Shown here: piece after piece, positions 1 to 11,181 of the stretch
How the letters are laid out: each line of letters opens with the position of its first letter
How positions within the stretch are numbered: the stretch's first letter is position 1
Assembly (NCBI GenBank): GCA_003222635.1
Contig: QHWQ01000021.1
Span: 1 to 64,000, forward strand
Length of the DNA stretch: 64,000 nucleotides
Reading direction: 5' to 3'
Source: Acidobacteriota bacterium
GTDB taxonomy: Bacteria > Acidobacteriota > Vicinamibacteria > Vicinamibacterales > UBA2999
Translations under genes and position numbers: made by a program
Notes under the pieces: model-generated
Database searches by the model: none
What the model was told of the DNA's origin: nothing
The model's input: only the letters and a program-made list of their open reading frames with translations

Positions 1-88
1 CCTTCTTCGAACGCGTCATCGTCCGGAGCGCGTGATATCCTCGCTGGCTAGTAGTTACTACCAACCACCAACTACCAACTACCAACTG

Positions 89-1114
89 ATGAAGTTGCGG
101 GAGCTGGCCGAGCGGCTCGCCTGCCGTCTCGAAGGCGATGGCGAGATCGAGATCGTGCGCGTGGCGGGCATCGAGGATGCCGGGCCGGGCGATCTCACCT
201 TCGTCGCCAACCCGAAATACTCTTCCCGGCTCTCGACGACGCGTGCATCCGCGGTGCTGTTGCGCGACGACACCCCGAAGCCCGCAGCGGCGGTCCTTCG
301 CACGGCGGATCCGTATCTCGCGTTCGCGCGCGCGGTCGGCATCTTCGCGCCTGAATGGAAGCCGCAGCCCGGCGTGCACGCGATGGCCGCGGTCGCCCGC
401 GATGCGACGCTCGGAGCCGGCGTGTCCATCGGTGCGTTCGTCGCGGTCGGCGAGGGCGCCGCGATTGGCGATCGCACGATCGTCTATCCGAACGTCACCA
501 TTGGACCGGGCGCGCGTATCGGCGACGACTGCATCATTCATTCGAACGTCGCCGTTCGCGAGCGCGTGACGATTGGCCATCGCGTCATCCTGCAGAACGG
601 CGTGGTCGTCGGCGGCGACGGCTACGGTTTCGTGCGGCGCGGCGACGGCACGCACGAAAAGATTCCGCAGGTCGCCACCGTCGTCATCGAAGACGATGTG
701 GAGCTTGGCGCGAACACCACGGTCGATCGACCGGCCGTCGGCGAGACGCGCATCAAGACCGGCACGAAGATCGACAACCTCGTGCAGATCGCGCACGGCG
801 TGACGGTGGGGCGCAACGTGCTGATGGCCGCGCAGGTCGGCATCGCGGGCAGCACCGACATCGGTGACGACGTGATGTTTGGCGGCCAGGTGGGCGTCGG
901 CGGTCATCTGGAGGTCGGCCGCGGCGTCGTCGCGGTCGGCCAGTCGGGAATCACGCACTCGGTTGATCCGGGAACGATGGTGGCGGGCTATCCAGCGATC
1001 GACGCGCGCGAGTGGCGCCGCGCTGCGGCGGTCTATCGCCGGCTGCCGGAGTTGAAGAAGCGCATCGAGGAGCTCGAGGCGAAGCTCGCGGAGCTGACGA
1101 AGGCATCCGAGTGA
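89..1114 (+). CDS. lpxD: UDP-3-O-(3-hydroxyacyl)glucosamine N-acyltransferase
   Basis: Hexapeptide-repeat left-handed beta helix; [48 protein letters not shown]. Start ATG at 89 ([10 protein letters not shown]). Confidence 0.95.
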   Translation: MKLRELAERLACRLEGDGEIEIVRVAGIEDAGPGDLTFVANPKYSSRLSTTRASAVLLRDDTPKPAAAVLRTADPYLAFARAVGIFAPEWKPQPGVHAMAAVARDATLGAGVSIGAFVAVGEGAAIGDRTIVYPNVTIGPGARIGDDCIIHSNVAVRERVTIGHRVILQNGVVVGGDGYGFVRRGDGTHEKIPQVATVVIEDDVELGANTTVDRPAVGETRIKTGTKIDNLVQIAHGVTVGRNVLMAAQVGIAGSTDIGDDVMFGGQVGVGGHLEVGRGVVAVGQSGITHSVDPGTMVAGYPAIDAREWRRAAAVYRRLPELKKRIEELEAKLAELTKASE

Positions 1115-1711
1115 TCGGCCGGACGCTCATCGCGCTCACGCTGCTCGCGTACGCGTGCCCCGCGGCTGCCCAGGGAACGGTTCAGTTCTTTCCGCGCTAC
1201 GACTTCCACCTCGGCGCCGAGCATCTCTCGCAGGACGATCCCCGCTTCGTGTGGGACACGAACTTCGGCGGTGAGATGGACTTCGTCGACGAGGCACCTG
1301 AGCGATCGGTTCAAACGGATACCGGTGGACTGGAACATGCTCGGCGCCGCCGTCGGCCGCGACCTCCGGCGCGGCACGATCGTGATGCGCCCGCATGGCG
1401 ATTTGCTCGGCGTGTGGTTGAAATCAAATGTCGACTACCGCTGGGAGGCAAACGGCGGCGTGGACGTGGAGGTGCCCGTGCACCCGCACGTCAGCGTCGT
1501 GACCGGAGGCAACGTGCGGGTCGTCGGCGTGGACGGCAGCCGCAACCGCGGCACCCAGACGGGGAGCCGCGTGGAAAGCGGCGTCCGCTTCGAGGGGACG
1601 CGCGGCGCCATCGAGCTGTTCGTGGCCGGCGAGCGGCGCATCGACGCCTATCCACTCGAAATGTCTTCGCTGAGCTGGTTGAGCGCCGGTTTCCGCTTCG
1701 TCAGCCGGTAG
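1111..1711 (+). pseudogene. Signal-peptide-bearing hypothetical protein, reading frame broken near 1290
   Basis: [39 protein letters not shown]... in one frame, continuing as ...RIPVDWNMLGAAVGRDLRRGTIVMRPHGDLLGVWLKSN...SAGFRFVSR in another. Confidence 0.6.
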
Positions 1712-1733
1712 CGGCCCTCATATCATTGAGAGG

Positions 1734-3113
1734 GTGGCTCGTCTTCCTCATAGAGTCGCGTTGCTGCTCGCGCTGGTGGCCGCGCTCGCCGCGCCTCCGT
1801 CGACTCCGCTCGGGACAAGGCTCTTTGCGTTTGTCCATCCGCCGCCGCTCACATACGAAACCGACATGCTGCCCAACGGACTGCGGGTGATCCTGTCGGA
1901 GGACCACTCGACGCCGATCGTGCACGTGTCGGTCTGGTATCACGTGGGGTCGCGCGACGAACGGCCGGGACGCACCGGCTTTGCGCATCTGTTCGAGCAC
2001 ATGATGTTCAAGGGCTCGAAGAACGTGCAGCCCGACTCGCATACGTCGATCATCGCCAGCATCGGCGGACGCAGCAACGCCTACACGCAGGAGGATGCGA
2101 CGGTCTTCTGGGAGACGCTGCCGTCGCAGTATCTGCCGCTGGCGCTCTGGCTCGAGGCCGATCGCATGGCGACGCTGCGCGTCGATCGCGACGCGTTCGA
2201 GAAGGAGCGCGAGGTCGTCAAGGAAGAGCGGCGGATGCGCGTGGACAATCAGCCGTACGGCCGGCTGAACGAGATCCTGTTCGACCACGCGTTCACCACG
2301 CACCCCTACAAACATCCGACCATCGGCAGCATGAAGGATCTCGAGGCCGCCTCGCTGCAGGACGTCCGCGACTTCCACGACACCTACTACGTGCCCGAAA
2401 ACGCCGTCGTGACCGTCGTCGGCGATTTCGACGGCGCGCTGGCGATGCAGCTGTTGCGTCAGTACTTCGCCCGCGTGCCCAAGGCCGCCCGGCCGGTGCC
2501 GCGCGATATCCCGAAAGAACCGGAGCAGACCCGCGAGCGGCGCGCGACGGTGCAGGAAGAATGGCCGCTGCCGGCCGTCGTCATCGCGTATCACGTCGCC
2601 TACGACGGGCATCCGGATTCGTATCCGCTGCACCTCGCGTCGAAGATCATGTTCGACGGCGAGAGCTCGCGGATGACGCGCGACCTCGTCTACGACAAGC
2701 GGTTCGCCGTCGCGGCGTTCGGCAGCGCCAATATCCTGCAGGATCCCAATCTGTTCTACGCCGTGGCGATCGTGCCGGCGGGACAATCGCTGCCGGATGT
2801 CGAGCACGAGATGCTGGCGCAGTTCGAGAGCGTGAAGACCGACGGTGTGAGCGCGCACGAGCTCGAGCGTGCGAAGAACCAGTTCATGCGCGACTACATC
2901 ATCGGGCGCGAGAGCGACGAGCAGAAGGCGCTGCACCTGGCGCACGCCGCCGTGATCCACAACGACATCCGGACCGCCGACGACGAGATCGACGTCTTCC
3001 TGAAACTGCAGACGTCGGACGTGCAGCGCGTCGCGAAGACGTATTTCACCCAGAACAACCGGACGGTGCTCTACATCATGCCGAAGAACGCGAACGCTGG
3101 AGGCCGGCGATGA
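1734..3113 (+). CDS. M16 family zinc peptidase (catalytic, HXXEH present)
   Basis: HLFEHMMFKGS motif, SEDHSTPIVHVSVWYHVGSRDE, C-terminal M16 domain. Confidence 0.93.
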   Translation: MARLPHRVALLLALVAALAAPPSTPLGTRLFAFVHPPPLTYETDMLPNGLRVILSEDHSTPIVHVSVWYHVGSRDERPGRTGFAHLFEHMMFKGSKNVQPDSHTSIIASIGGRSNAYTQEDATVFWETLPSQYLPLALWLEADRMATLRVDRDAFEKEREVVKEERRMRVDNQPYGRLNEILFDHAFTTHPYKHPTIGSMKDLEAASLQDVRDFHDTYYVPENAVVTVVGDFDGALAMQLLRQYFARVPKAARPVPRDIPKEPEQTRERRATVQEEWPLPAVVIAYHVAYDGHPDSYPLHLASKIMFDGESSRMTRDLVYDKRFAVAAFGSANILQDPNLFYAVAIVPAGQSLPDVEHEMLAQFESVKTDGVSAHELERAKNQFMRDYIIGRESDEQKALHLAHAAVIHNDIRTADDEIDVFLKLQTSDVQRVAKTYFTQNNRTVLYIMPKNANAGGRR

Positions 3114-5368
3114 GGAGAGCCGTTTGGGTGTTGGGCTTTGGGATTTGGGCTTTGGGATTTTTCGTGTTTGCGCGCAGCGCGGATGCGCAAGCGCGCGACT
3201 GGCCTTCAGAGCAGGCGCCACGTCCGCTGGCCGCGCATGAAATCACCTTCCCGCCGTACGAGATCCGCATGCTCGACAACGGCATGCGCATCGTCGCCGT
3301 CCTGCATCACGAGCAGCCGGCGGTGAGCATCCGCCTGCTGGTGGCCGCAGGCTCGGCTCAGGATCCGAAAGGGAAGGGAGGCGTCGCGAACCTGATGGCG
3401 TCGCTGCTCGACCAGGGCACGGCGAGCAGGACCGCGCAGCAGATTGCGGATCAGATCGACTTCATCGGCGGCGACCTTGGCACCGGCGCCGCGACCGATC
3501 TGTCGTTCGTCAACGCGGTGGTGATGAAGGACTCGTTCCAGACGGGAATGGATCTCATCGCGGACATCGCGCGCCATCCGGCGTTTGCGCCCGAGGAAAT
3601 CGCGCGCCAGAAGGATCAGATTCTGTCGTCGCTGCGCGTCAACACCGATGACACCGGGTACATCGCCGGCGTCGTCTTCGATCGCCTGGTCTACGGCTTC
3701 CATCCCTACGGGCTGCCCGGCATCGGCACCGAGGATTCGCTCGGCTCGCTGACGCGAGAGGACCTGCAGGCGTTCCACACGCAGTACTTCCTGCCGAACA
3801 ACATGATCCTCGCCATCGTCGGCGACGTGACGAGCGACGAAGCGTTCGCCGCGGCGCAGCGGGTGTTCGGCGACTGGGCGCGCGGCACGCTCCCGCCGCC
3901 GACGTCGATCGAGCCGCCGGCCTCCACGCGCCGGATCGTGATCATCGACAAGCCGGATGCCGTGCAGACGAGCATCCGCGTCGGCCAGCTGGCCATCCCG
4001 CGCAAGCATCCCGACTACATGACGTGGGATCTGACGGTGAAGATCCTCGGCGGCGAGGGCGCCAACCGGCTGCATCAGGTGCTGCGATCGCAGTACGGCC
4101 TGACCTACGGCGCGGAAGCGAACGCCGAGGCGCGCAAGGACGCCGGTGATTTCGTCGGCGAGACCGAGACGCGCACGGATACCACAGGGCAGGCGCTGCG
4201 GCTGATGATCGATGAGTTCTCCCGGCTCGCGCGCGAGCGTGTCGGCCAGCGCGAGTTGTCGGACGCGCAGGCCTATCTCGCCGGCAGTTTCCCGCTGACG
4301 ATCGAGACGCCCGATCAAATCGCGACGCAGGTGCTCAACGTCCTCTTCTACGACCTGCCGATTTCCGAGATCGGCACGTTCCGCGAGCGCGTGCTCGCGG
4401 TGACGCCGGACGACATTCAGCGCGTCGCGCGGCAGTACATCCGGCCCGATCGCCTGTCGATCGTGCTGGTCGGCAACGCCCGCGCGTTCGTCTCGCAGAT
4501 GATTGAGATGGGTTTCGGCGCCTACGAAGTGATTTCCGCTGATCAACTCGACTTGATGTCGCCTTCGCTGAAGAGGGACCGGAAGCGGGCGGCGATCGAG
4601 CCGTTCGGATCGTTCGGATCGTTCTCTCGTTCTCGTGCGGCGTATAGCCAAGCGTCCGCCACTCAGAACGGCCAGAACGGTCCGAACGGTTCGAACGTCT
4701 CGAACGATCCGAACGACCTGATTCGCCGCGTCGTGCAGGCGAAAGGCGGGCTCGCGGCGCTGAAGTCGATTCGTACCGTGATTGTGGACGCCGACATGTC
4801 GGTGATGACCGTTCGTGGTCCCACGATCATTCCGACGAAAACCTACGTCGTCTATCCTGATAAGTTCCGCGTCGACGCGACGTTCGCCGGGCAGCAGAGC
4901 ATTCAGGCCTACAACAGCGGCACCGCGTGGGTAAAGGATCCCGCGGGCGTCTCCGCGGCGCCACCCGCGATGCGCAACGACTTTGCGGCGACCGTGAAGC
5001 GCGACACGTTCCCCATGCTCATTGCCGCCGCTGAAGGACAGCTGACGGTGAAGCCGCTGCCCGAGGAAGGCAGCGGCGGCGCGGTGCTGAAGGTCGTCGA
5101 AGTGAGCGGCAGCGGTCTCGAGCCCGTGCGCCTCTACATCGACAAGGACTATCGCATCGTCCGGCAGACCTACACCACGCCGGGGCCGGATGGCCGGCCG
5201 GCGCAGGCGGAAGAGCAGTACTCCGACTATCGCAAGGTCAACGGCATCGACGTGCCGTACCACGCGGTGGTGCTGCGCGACGGCGGGAAGATTCTCGAGC
5301 GGACGTTGAAGAGCGTCACATTCAATACCACCGTCGATCCCACGCTGTTCGAGCAGCCGCTCCGGTAA
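3110..5368 (+). CDS. M16 family peptidase-like protein lacking HXXEH, fused to a C-terminal outer-membrane lipoprotein-sorting-like domain
   Basis: ATGA overlap with upstream M16; NLMASLLDQGT replaces the HXXEH region; C-terminal VVQAKGGLAALKSIRTV...YPDKFRV...SDYRKVNGIDVPYHAVV. Confidence 0.88.
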   Translation: MRRAVWVLGFGIWALGFFVFARSADAQARDWPSEQAPRPLAAHEITFPPYEIRMLDNGMRIVAVLHHEQPAVSIRLLVAAGSAQDPKGKGGVANLMASLLDQGTASRTAQQIADQIDFIGGDLGTGAATDLSFVNAVVMKDSFQTGMDLIADIARHPAFAPEEIARQKDQILSSLRVNTDDTGYIAGVVFDRLVYGFHPYGLPGIGTEDSLGSLTREDLQAFHTQYFLPNNMILAIVGDVTSDEAFAAAQRVFGDWARGTLPPPTSIEPPASTRRIVIIDKPDAVQTSIRVGQLAIPRKHPDYMTWDLTVKILGGEGANRLHQVLRSQYGLTYGAEANAEARKDAGDFVGETETRTDTTGQALRLMIDEFSRLARERVGQRELSDAQAYLAGSFPLTIETPDQIATQVLNVLFYDLPISEIGTFRERVLAVTPDDIQRVARQYIRPDRLSIVLVGNARAFVSQMIEMGFGAYEVISADQLDLMSPSLKRDRKRAAIEPFGSFGSFSRSRAAYSQASATQNGQNGPNGSNVSNDPNDLIRRVVQAKGGLAALKSIRTVIVDADMSVMTVRGPTIIPTKTYVVYPDKFRVDATFAGQQSIQAYNSGTAWVKDPAGVSAAPPAMRNDFAATVKRDTFPMLIAAAEGQLTVKPLPEEGSGGAVLKVVEVSGSGLEPVRLYIDKDYRIVRQTYTTPGPDGRPAQAEEQYSDYRKVNGIDVPYHAVVLRDGGKILERTLKSVTFNTTVDPTLFEQPLR

Positions 5369-5378
5369 GCCCCCATCG

Positions 5379-6409
5379 ATGCGCATCATGATCTCGTGCG
5401 GCGAGCCGTCCGGTGATCTGTACGCCGGAGCGCTGGCCGCCGAGATCCTTCGCCGCGATTCGTCCGCCGACATCTTCGGCTTCGGCGGTCAGCGTCTCGC
5501 ATCGGCGGGTGCCCGGCTCATTGGCGACTTCCAGGGCATCTCGGTCACAGGGCTGACGGAAGCGATCCGCGTGCTGCCCCGATCGTTCGCGATGCTGCGG
5601 CGCCTGACCGGCGTCGCACGCGAGCGAAGGCCGGACGTCTTCGTCGCGATCGACTTTCCCGACTTCAACTTCCGCCTGATGGCAGCGCTCCATCGCCTCG
5701 GCATTCCGGTGGTCTACTACATCAGCCCGCAGCTCTGGGCGTGGCGCGCCGGCCGCATGCAGACGATGAAGCGGTTCGTCAGCAGGGTGCTGGTGATCTT
5801 TCCGTTCGAAGAGGAGCTGTATCGAAGGGAAGGCGTGCCCGTGGAATGGCGGCGTCGCTGCCGCTGATACGCGCGCGCGTGCCTGATGTCCAGTTCGTCG
5901 TCGCCGCCGCGCCGAATCTGGCGGACGAACTATTCGAGCCGTTGGTCCGCCTCGAGGCGGACACTACCGAATCGATGCGAACCGAAACGGTAGCGTCCGG
6001 CTTCAGCCGGACCATCGTGTTGCGCGAACAGACGGACGACGTGCTGGCGGCGTCAGATGTCGTGATCACCGCATCCGGCACCGCGACCGTGCAGGCGGCT
6101 CTGCACGAGCGCCCGATGGTCGTCGTCTACAAGCTCTCGCCGCTGACCTATCGCCTTGGAAAGCCGTTTGTACGGGTGGATACCTACGCGATGGCGAACC
6201 TCGTGGCCGGCAAGCGCGTTGTGCCCGAGTTGATCCAGGAAGGGTTCACTGCAGAACGGGTTGCGGAGGAGGCGATTCGTTTCCTGACGGATGGAGAGCT
6301 CTACACGCGCACGCGCGACGAGCTCCGCCTCGTGCGGGAGAAGCTCGGCGAGCCCGGCGCCAGCGGTCGCGCTGCTGACGCCGTGCTTGCCGCAGCATCT
6401 CGCCGTTAA
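5379..6409 (+). pseudogene. lpxB: Lipid-A-disaccharide synthase, broken into two frames near 5845
   Basis: N-part MRIMISCGEPSGDLYAGALAAEIL...YYISPQLWAWRAGR; C-part LPLIRARVPDVQFVVA...VVITASGTATVQAALHERPMVVVYKLSPLTY. Frame change plus missing mid region. Confidence 0.85.
5944..6013. repeat. REP-like palindrome pair in opposite orientation inside lpxB
   Basis: GGTCCGCCTCGAGGCGGACACTACC (5944-5968) and GGTAGCGTCCGGCTTCAGCCGGACC (5989-6013). Confidence 0.85.
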
Positions 6410-6416
6410 CGACCGA

Positions 6417-6776
6417 TTAGCGCTCCGACTGATCGACGTCTTCGTCGCTCGAGCCGCGGCTTGACAGGTCTTCCTGTTCTTCACTGCTGCTCATCCCGCG
6501 ATTCGAGATGCCGCTCGAACTGCTCGAGCTCGAGCTGCTCGACTCGTCGCTTCTGTTGCGCTCACCTGAACTGCCGGTGCCGCGCTCCTCACTGCCCATG
6601 TCGCCGGTGTCGTCCGACTGTCCGCCGCGCGCCTTGTCAGGCGAGCCTTGCTGGTCGCGCTGCGGCTTTGACTGGTTCCAGTTCTGATTGCCGCCCTGCG
6701 AGCCCTGCTGCTTCCCCGGGTTCTGCGGCTGGTTCTGCTTCTGCTGCTGACCCTGGGCGTTCTTGTTCTGGTCCAT
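6417..6776 (-). CDS. Low-complexity Q/N/S-rich, probably disordered small protein
   Basis: MDQNKNAQGQQQKQNQPQNPGKQQGSQGG...ESSSSSSSSSSGISNRG...; continuous 119-codon ORF with ATG. Confidence 0.5.
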   Translation of the reverse strand: MDQNKNAQGQQQKQNQPQNPGKQQGSQGGNQNWNQSKPQRDQQGSPDKARGGQSDDTGDMGSEERGTGSSGERNRSDESSSSSSSSSSGISNRGMSSSEEQEDLSSRGSSDEDVDQSER

Positions 6777-6864
6777 GACGGACACCTCCACGCTCGACGG
6801 TCGCAAACGAGATGCCCGCCGCGTTAGTGATCAGCTGTCGCGCGAAGTATGATCTTGGGTTGGT

Positions 6865-9537
<2,673 letters not shown>

Positions 9538-9556
9538 AAGGTCCGCGCCGCTCTCC

Positions 9557-10723
9557 ATGGATGCTGCCCGGGTCAAAGCCAAGGCGATTGAACTTGGCTT
9601 TGATCTGTGCGGCATCGCTCCCGCCGACAGTTTTCCCGAGCTGACCTTTCTCGACGAGTGGCTCGCGCGCGGCTACGCGGGCGAGATGGCGTGGATGGCG
9701 CGCAACGCCGACCGCCGCGCCGATGTCAGAAACGTCGTACGCGGCGCCCGCAGCGTCATCGTGATGGGCAGTATTTACAACACGGAGTCGGAGTACGGTG
9801 ACGACCCGACTCAACCCTTTGAGTCGCCCCATCACCGTACTCCGACTCGGGCGAAGATCGCCCGCTATGCGCTCGGCGATGACTATCACGATGTGCTCGA
9901 GTCGCGGCTCGAGGCGCTGCTCGCGTGGATGCGCGCGGAATCGTCCGAGCCGTTCGAGGCGCGCGCCTACGTCGACACAGGGCCGGTGCAGGAGCGCGTC
10001 TACGCGCAGTACGCGGGCATCGGATGGATTGGCAAGAACACGTGCCTCATCAACGCGGAGCACGGATCGTTTCTCTTTCTCGCGGAGATCATCACGACGC
10101 TGGCGCTCGATGCGGATACGCAGGCGCTGGAGCAGTGCGGCTCCTGCCGCCGTTGTCTCGACGCCTGTCCGACCGGCGCCCTCGTCGACGCAGGCGTGCT
10201 CGACTCGACCAGGTGCATCTCGTACCTGACGATCGAGCTCCGCGGCAGCATTCCGGAGGAATATCGCCCGGCGATTGGCAATCACGTCTACGGCTGCGAC
10301 ATCTGCCAGGACGTCTGTCCGCACAACCAGCCCGGTTCGGTGTCGTCCGATGCGCCGTGGCAGGCGCGATCCGGCCTCGACCTGCCACGTCTCATCGATC
10401 TGTGGCAGCGGCCCGACGCGGATCTGCGCAAGCTGCTGAAGGGAAGCGCGATGACTCGCGCGAAGCTCACGGGCCTTCGCCGCAATATCGCCGTCGCCAT
10501 CGGCAACAGCGGCGACGCCGAGGCGCTCGCCGCGTTGCAGGCGAAAGGCGACGATCAGCCCTCCGTAGCTGATCCGATGGTGGCCGAACACGTCCAATGG
10601 GCCCGCCAGGCCTTAAGATCAGTACATGTCCGGGGCTGCTCCGATTCTTCTCCTGTCGATGCCGCAGATGATGGACCCCAACTTCGCCAAGACGGTGGTC
10701 CTGCTGACCGATTACACCGATGA
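9557..10723 (+). CDS. queG: Epoxyqueuosine reductase
   Basis: CGSCRRCLDACPTGAL and CDICQDVCPHN 4Fe-4S motifs; IGWIGKNTCLI. C-terminal ~30 codons overlap yqgE. Confidence 0.95.
   Translation: MDAARVKAKAIELGFDLCGIAPADSFPELTFLDEWLARGYAGEMAWMARNADRRADVRNVVRGARSVIVMGSIYNTESEYGDDPTQPFESPHHRTPTRAKIARYALGDDYHDVLESRLEALLAWMRAESSEPFEARAYVDTGPVQERVYAQYAGIGWIGKNTCLINAEHGSFLFLAEIITTLALDADTQALEQCGSCRRCLDACPTGALVDAGVLDSTRCISYLTIELRGSIPEEYRPAIGNHVYGCDICQDVCPHNQPGSVSSDAPWQARSGLDLPRLIDLWQRPDADLRKLLKGSAMTRAKLTGLRRNIAVAIGNSGDAEALAALQAKGDDQPSVADPMVAEHVQWARQALRSVHVRGCSDSSPVDAADDGPQLRQDGGPADRLHR
9785..9848. repeat. Palindromic element inside queG
   Basis: GAGTCGGAGTACGGTGA (9785-9801) / TCACCGTACTCCGACTC (9832-9848), with nested CGACTCAA...TTGAGTCG (9807-9826). 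Confidence 0.9.
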
Positions 10724-11177
10724 AGGCGCGTTCGGCCTCGTCGTCAACCGGCCCATGGAAGAGCCGGCGTGGACGATCGTCAAGACCGATCCGCCGGTGC
10801 GCGTGGATCCGAACCTGAAGCTCTGGATCGGCGGGCCGGTCGATCAGCAGAGCACCTGGGTGCTCATGTCCGAAGCGCAGGGGCCGGACGAGGAACAGCG
10901 CGAAATCTGTCCGGGTGTTCTGCTCTCCGTGTCGAAGGGGCTCACGCTGCAGCTGCTGCAATCGCCGCCGTCGCAGCGTGCGCGCGTGCTCGTCGGCTAT
11001 GCCGGGTGGCAGCGCGGCCAGCTCGAACGCGAGATCGCCGCGTCCGCGTGGCTGACGATGGACGTCGATCCGGCGCTGATCTTCAACACGCCGCCGGATC
11101 AGATGTGGGAAACCGCACTTCGCCGCCTCGGCGCCGATCCGTCCGCGCTGCAGATCACGAGCGGCGGCATTCATTAA
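10626..11177 (+). CDS. yqgE: YqgE/AlgH family protein (DUF179)
   Basis: LLSMPQMMDPNFAKTVVLLTDYTDEGAFGLVVNRP...IGGPVDQQ. Confidence 0.93.
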   Translation: MSGAAPILLLSMPQMMDPNFAKTVVLLTDYTDEGAFGLVVNRPMEEPAWTIVKTDPPVRVDPNLKLWIGGPVDQQSTWVLMSEAQGPDEEQREICPGVLLSVSKGLTLQLLQSPPSQRARVLVGYAGWQRGQLEREIAASAWLTMDVDPALIFNTPPDQMWETALRRLGADPSALQITSGGIH

Positions 11178-11181
11178 TTCA

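Noticed and set aside
138-867. Long overlapping ORFs in alternative frames of lpxD and many other genes
   Set aside because: Arg/Ala/Ser-rich translations typical of shadow frames in high-GC DNA; the real frame has clear family motifs.
3206-5473. 755-aa minus-strand ORF opposite the second M16 gene
   Set aside because: Antisense shadow; no domain signal.
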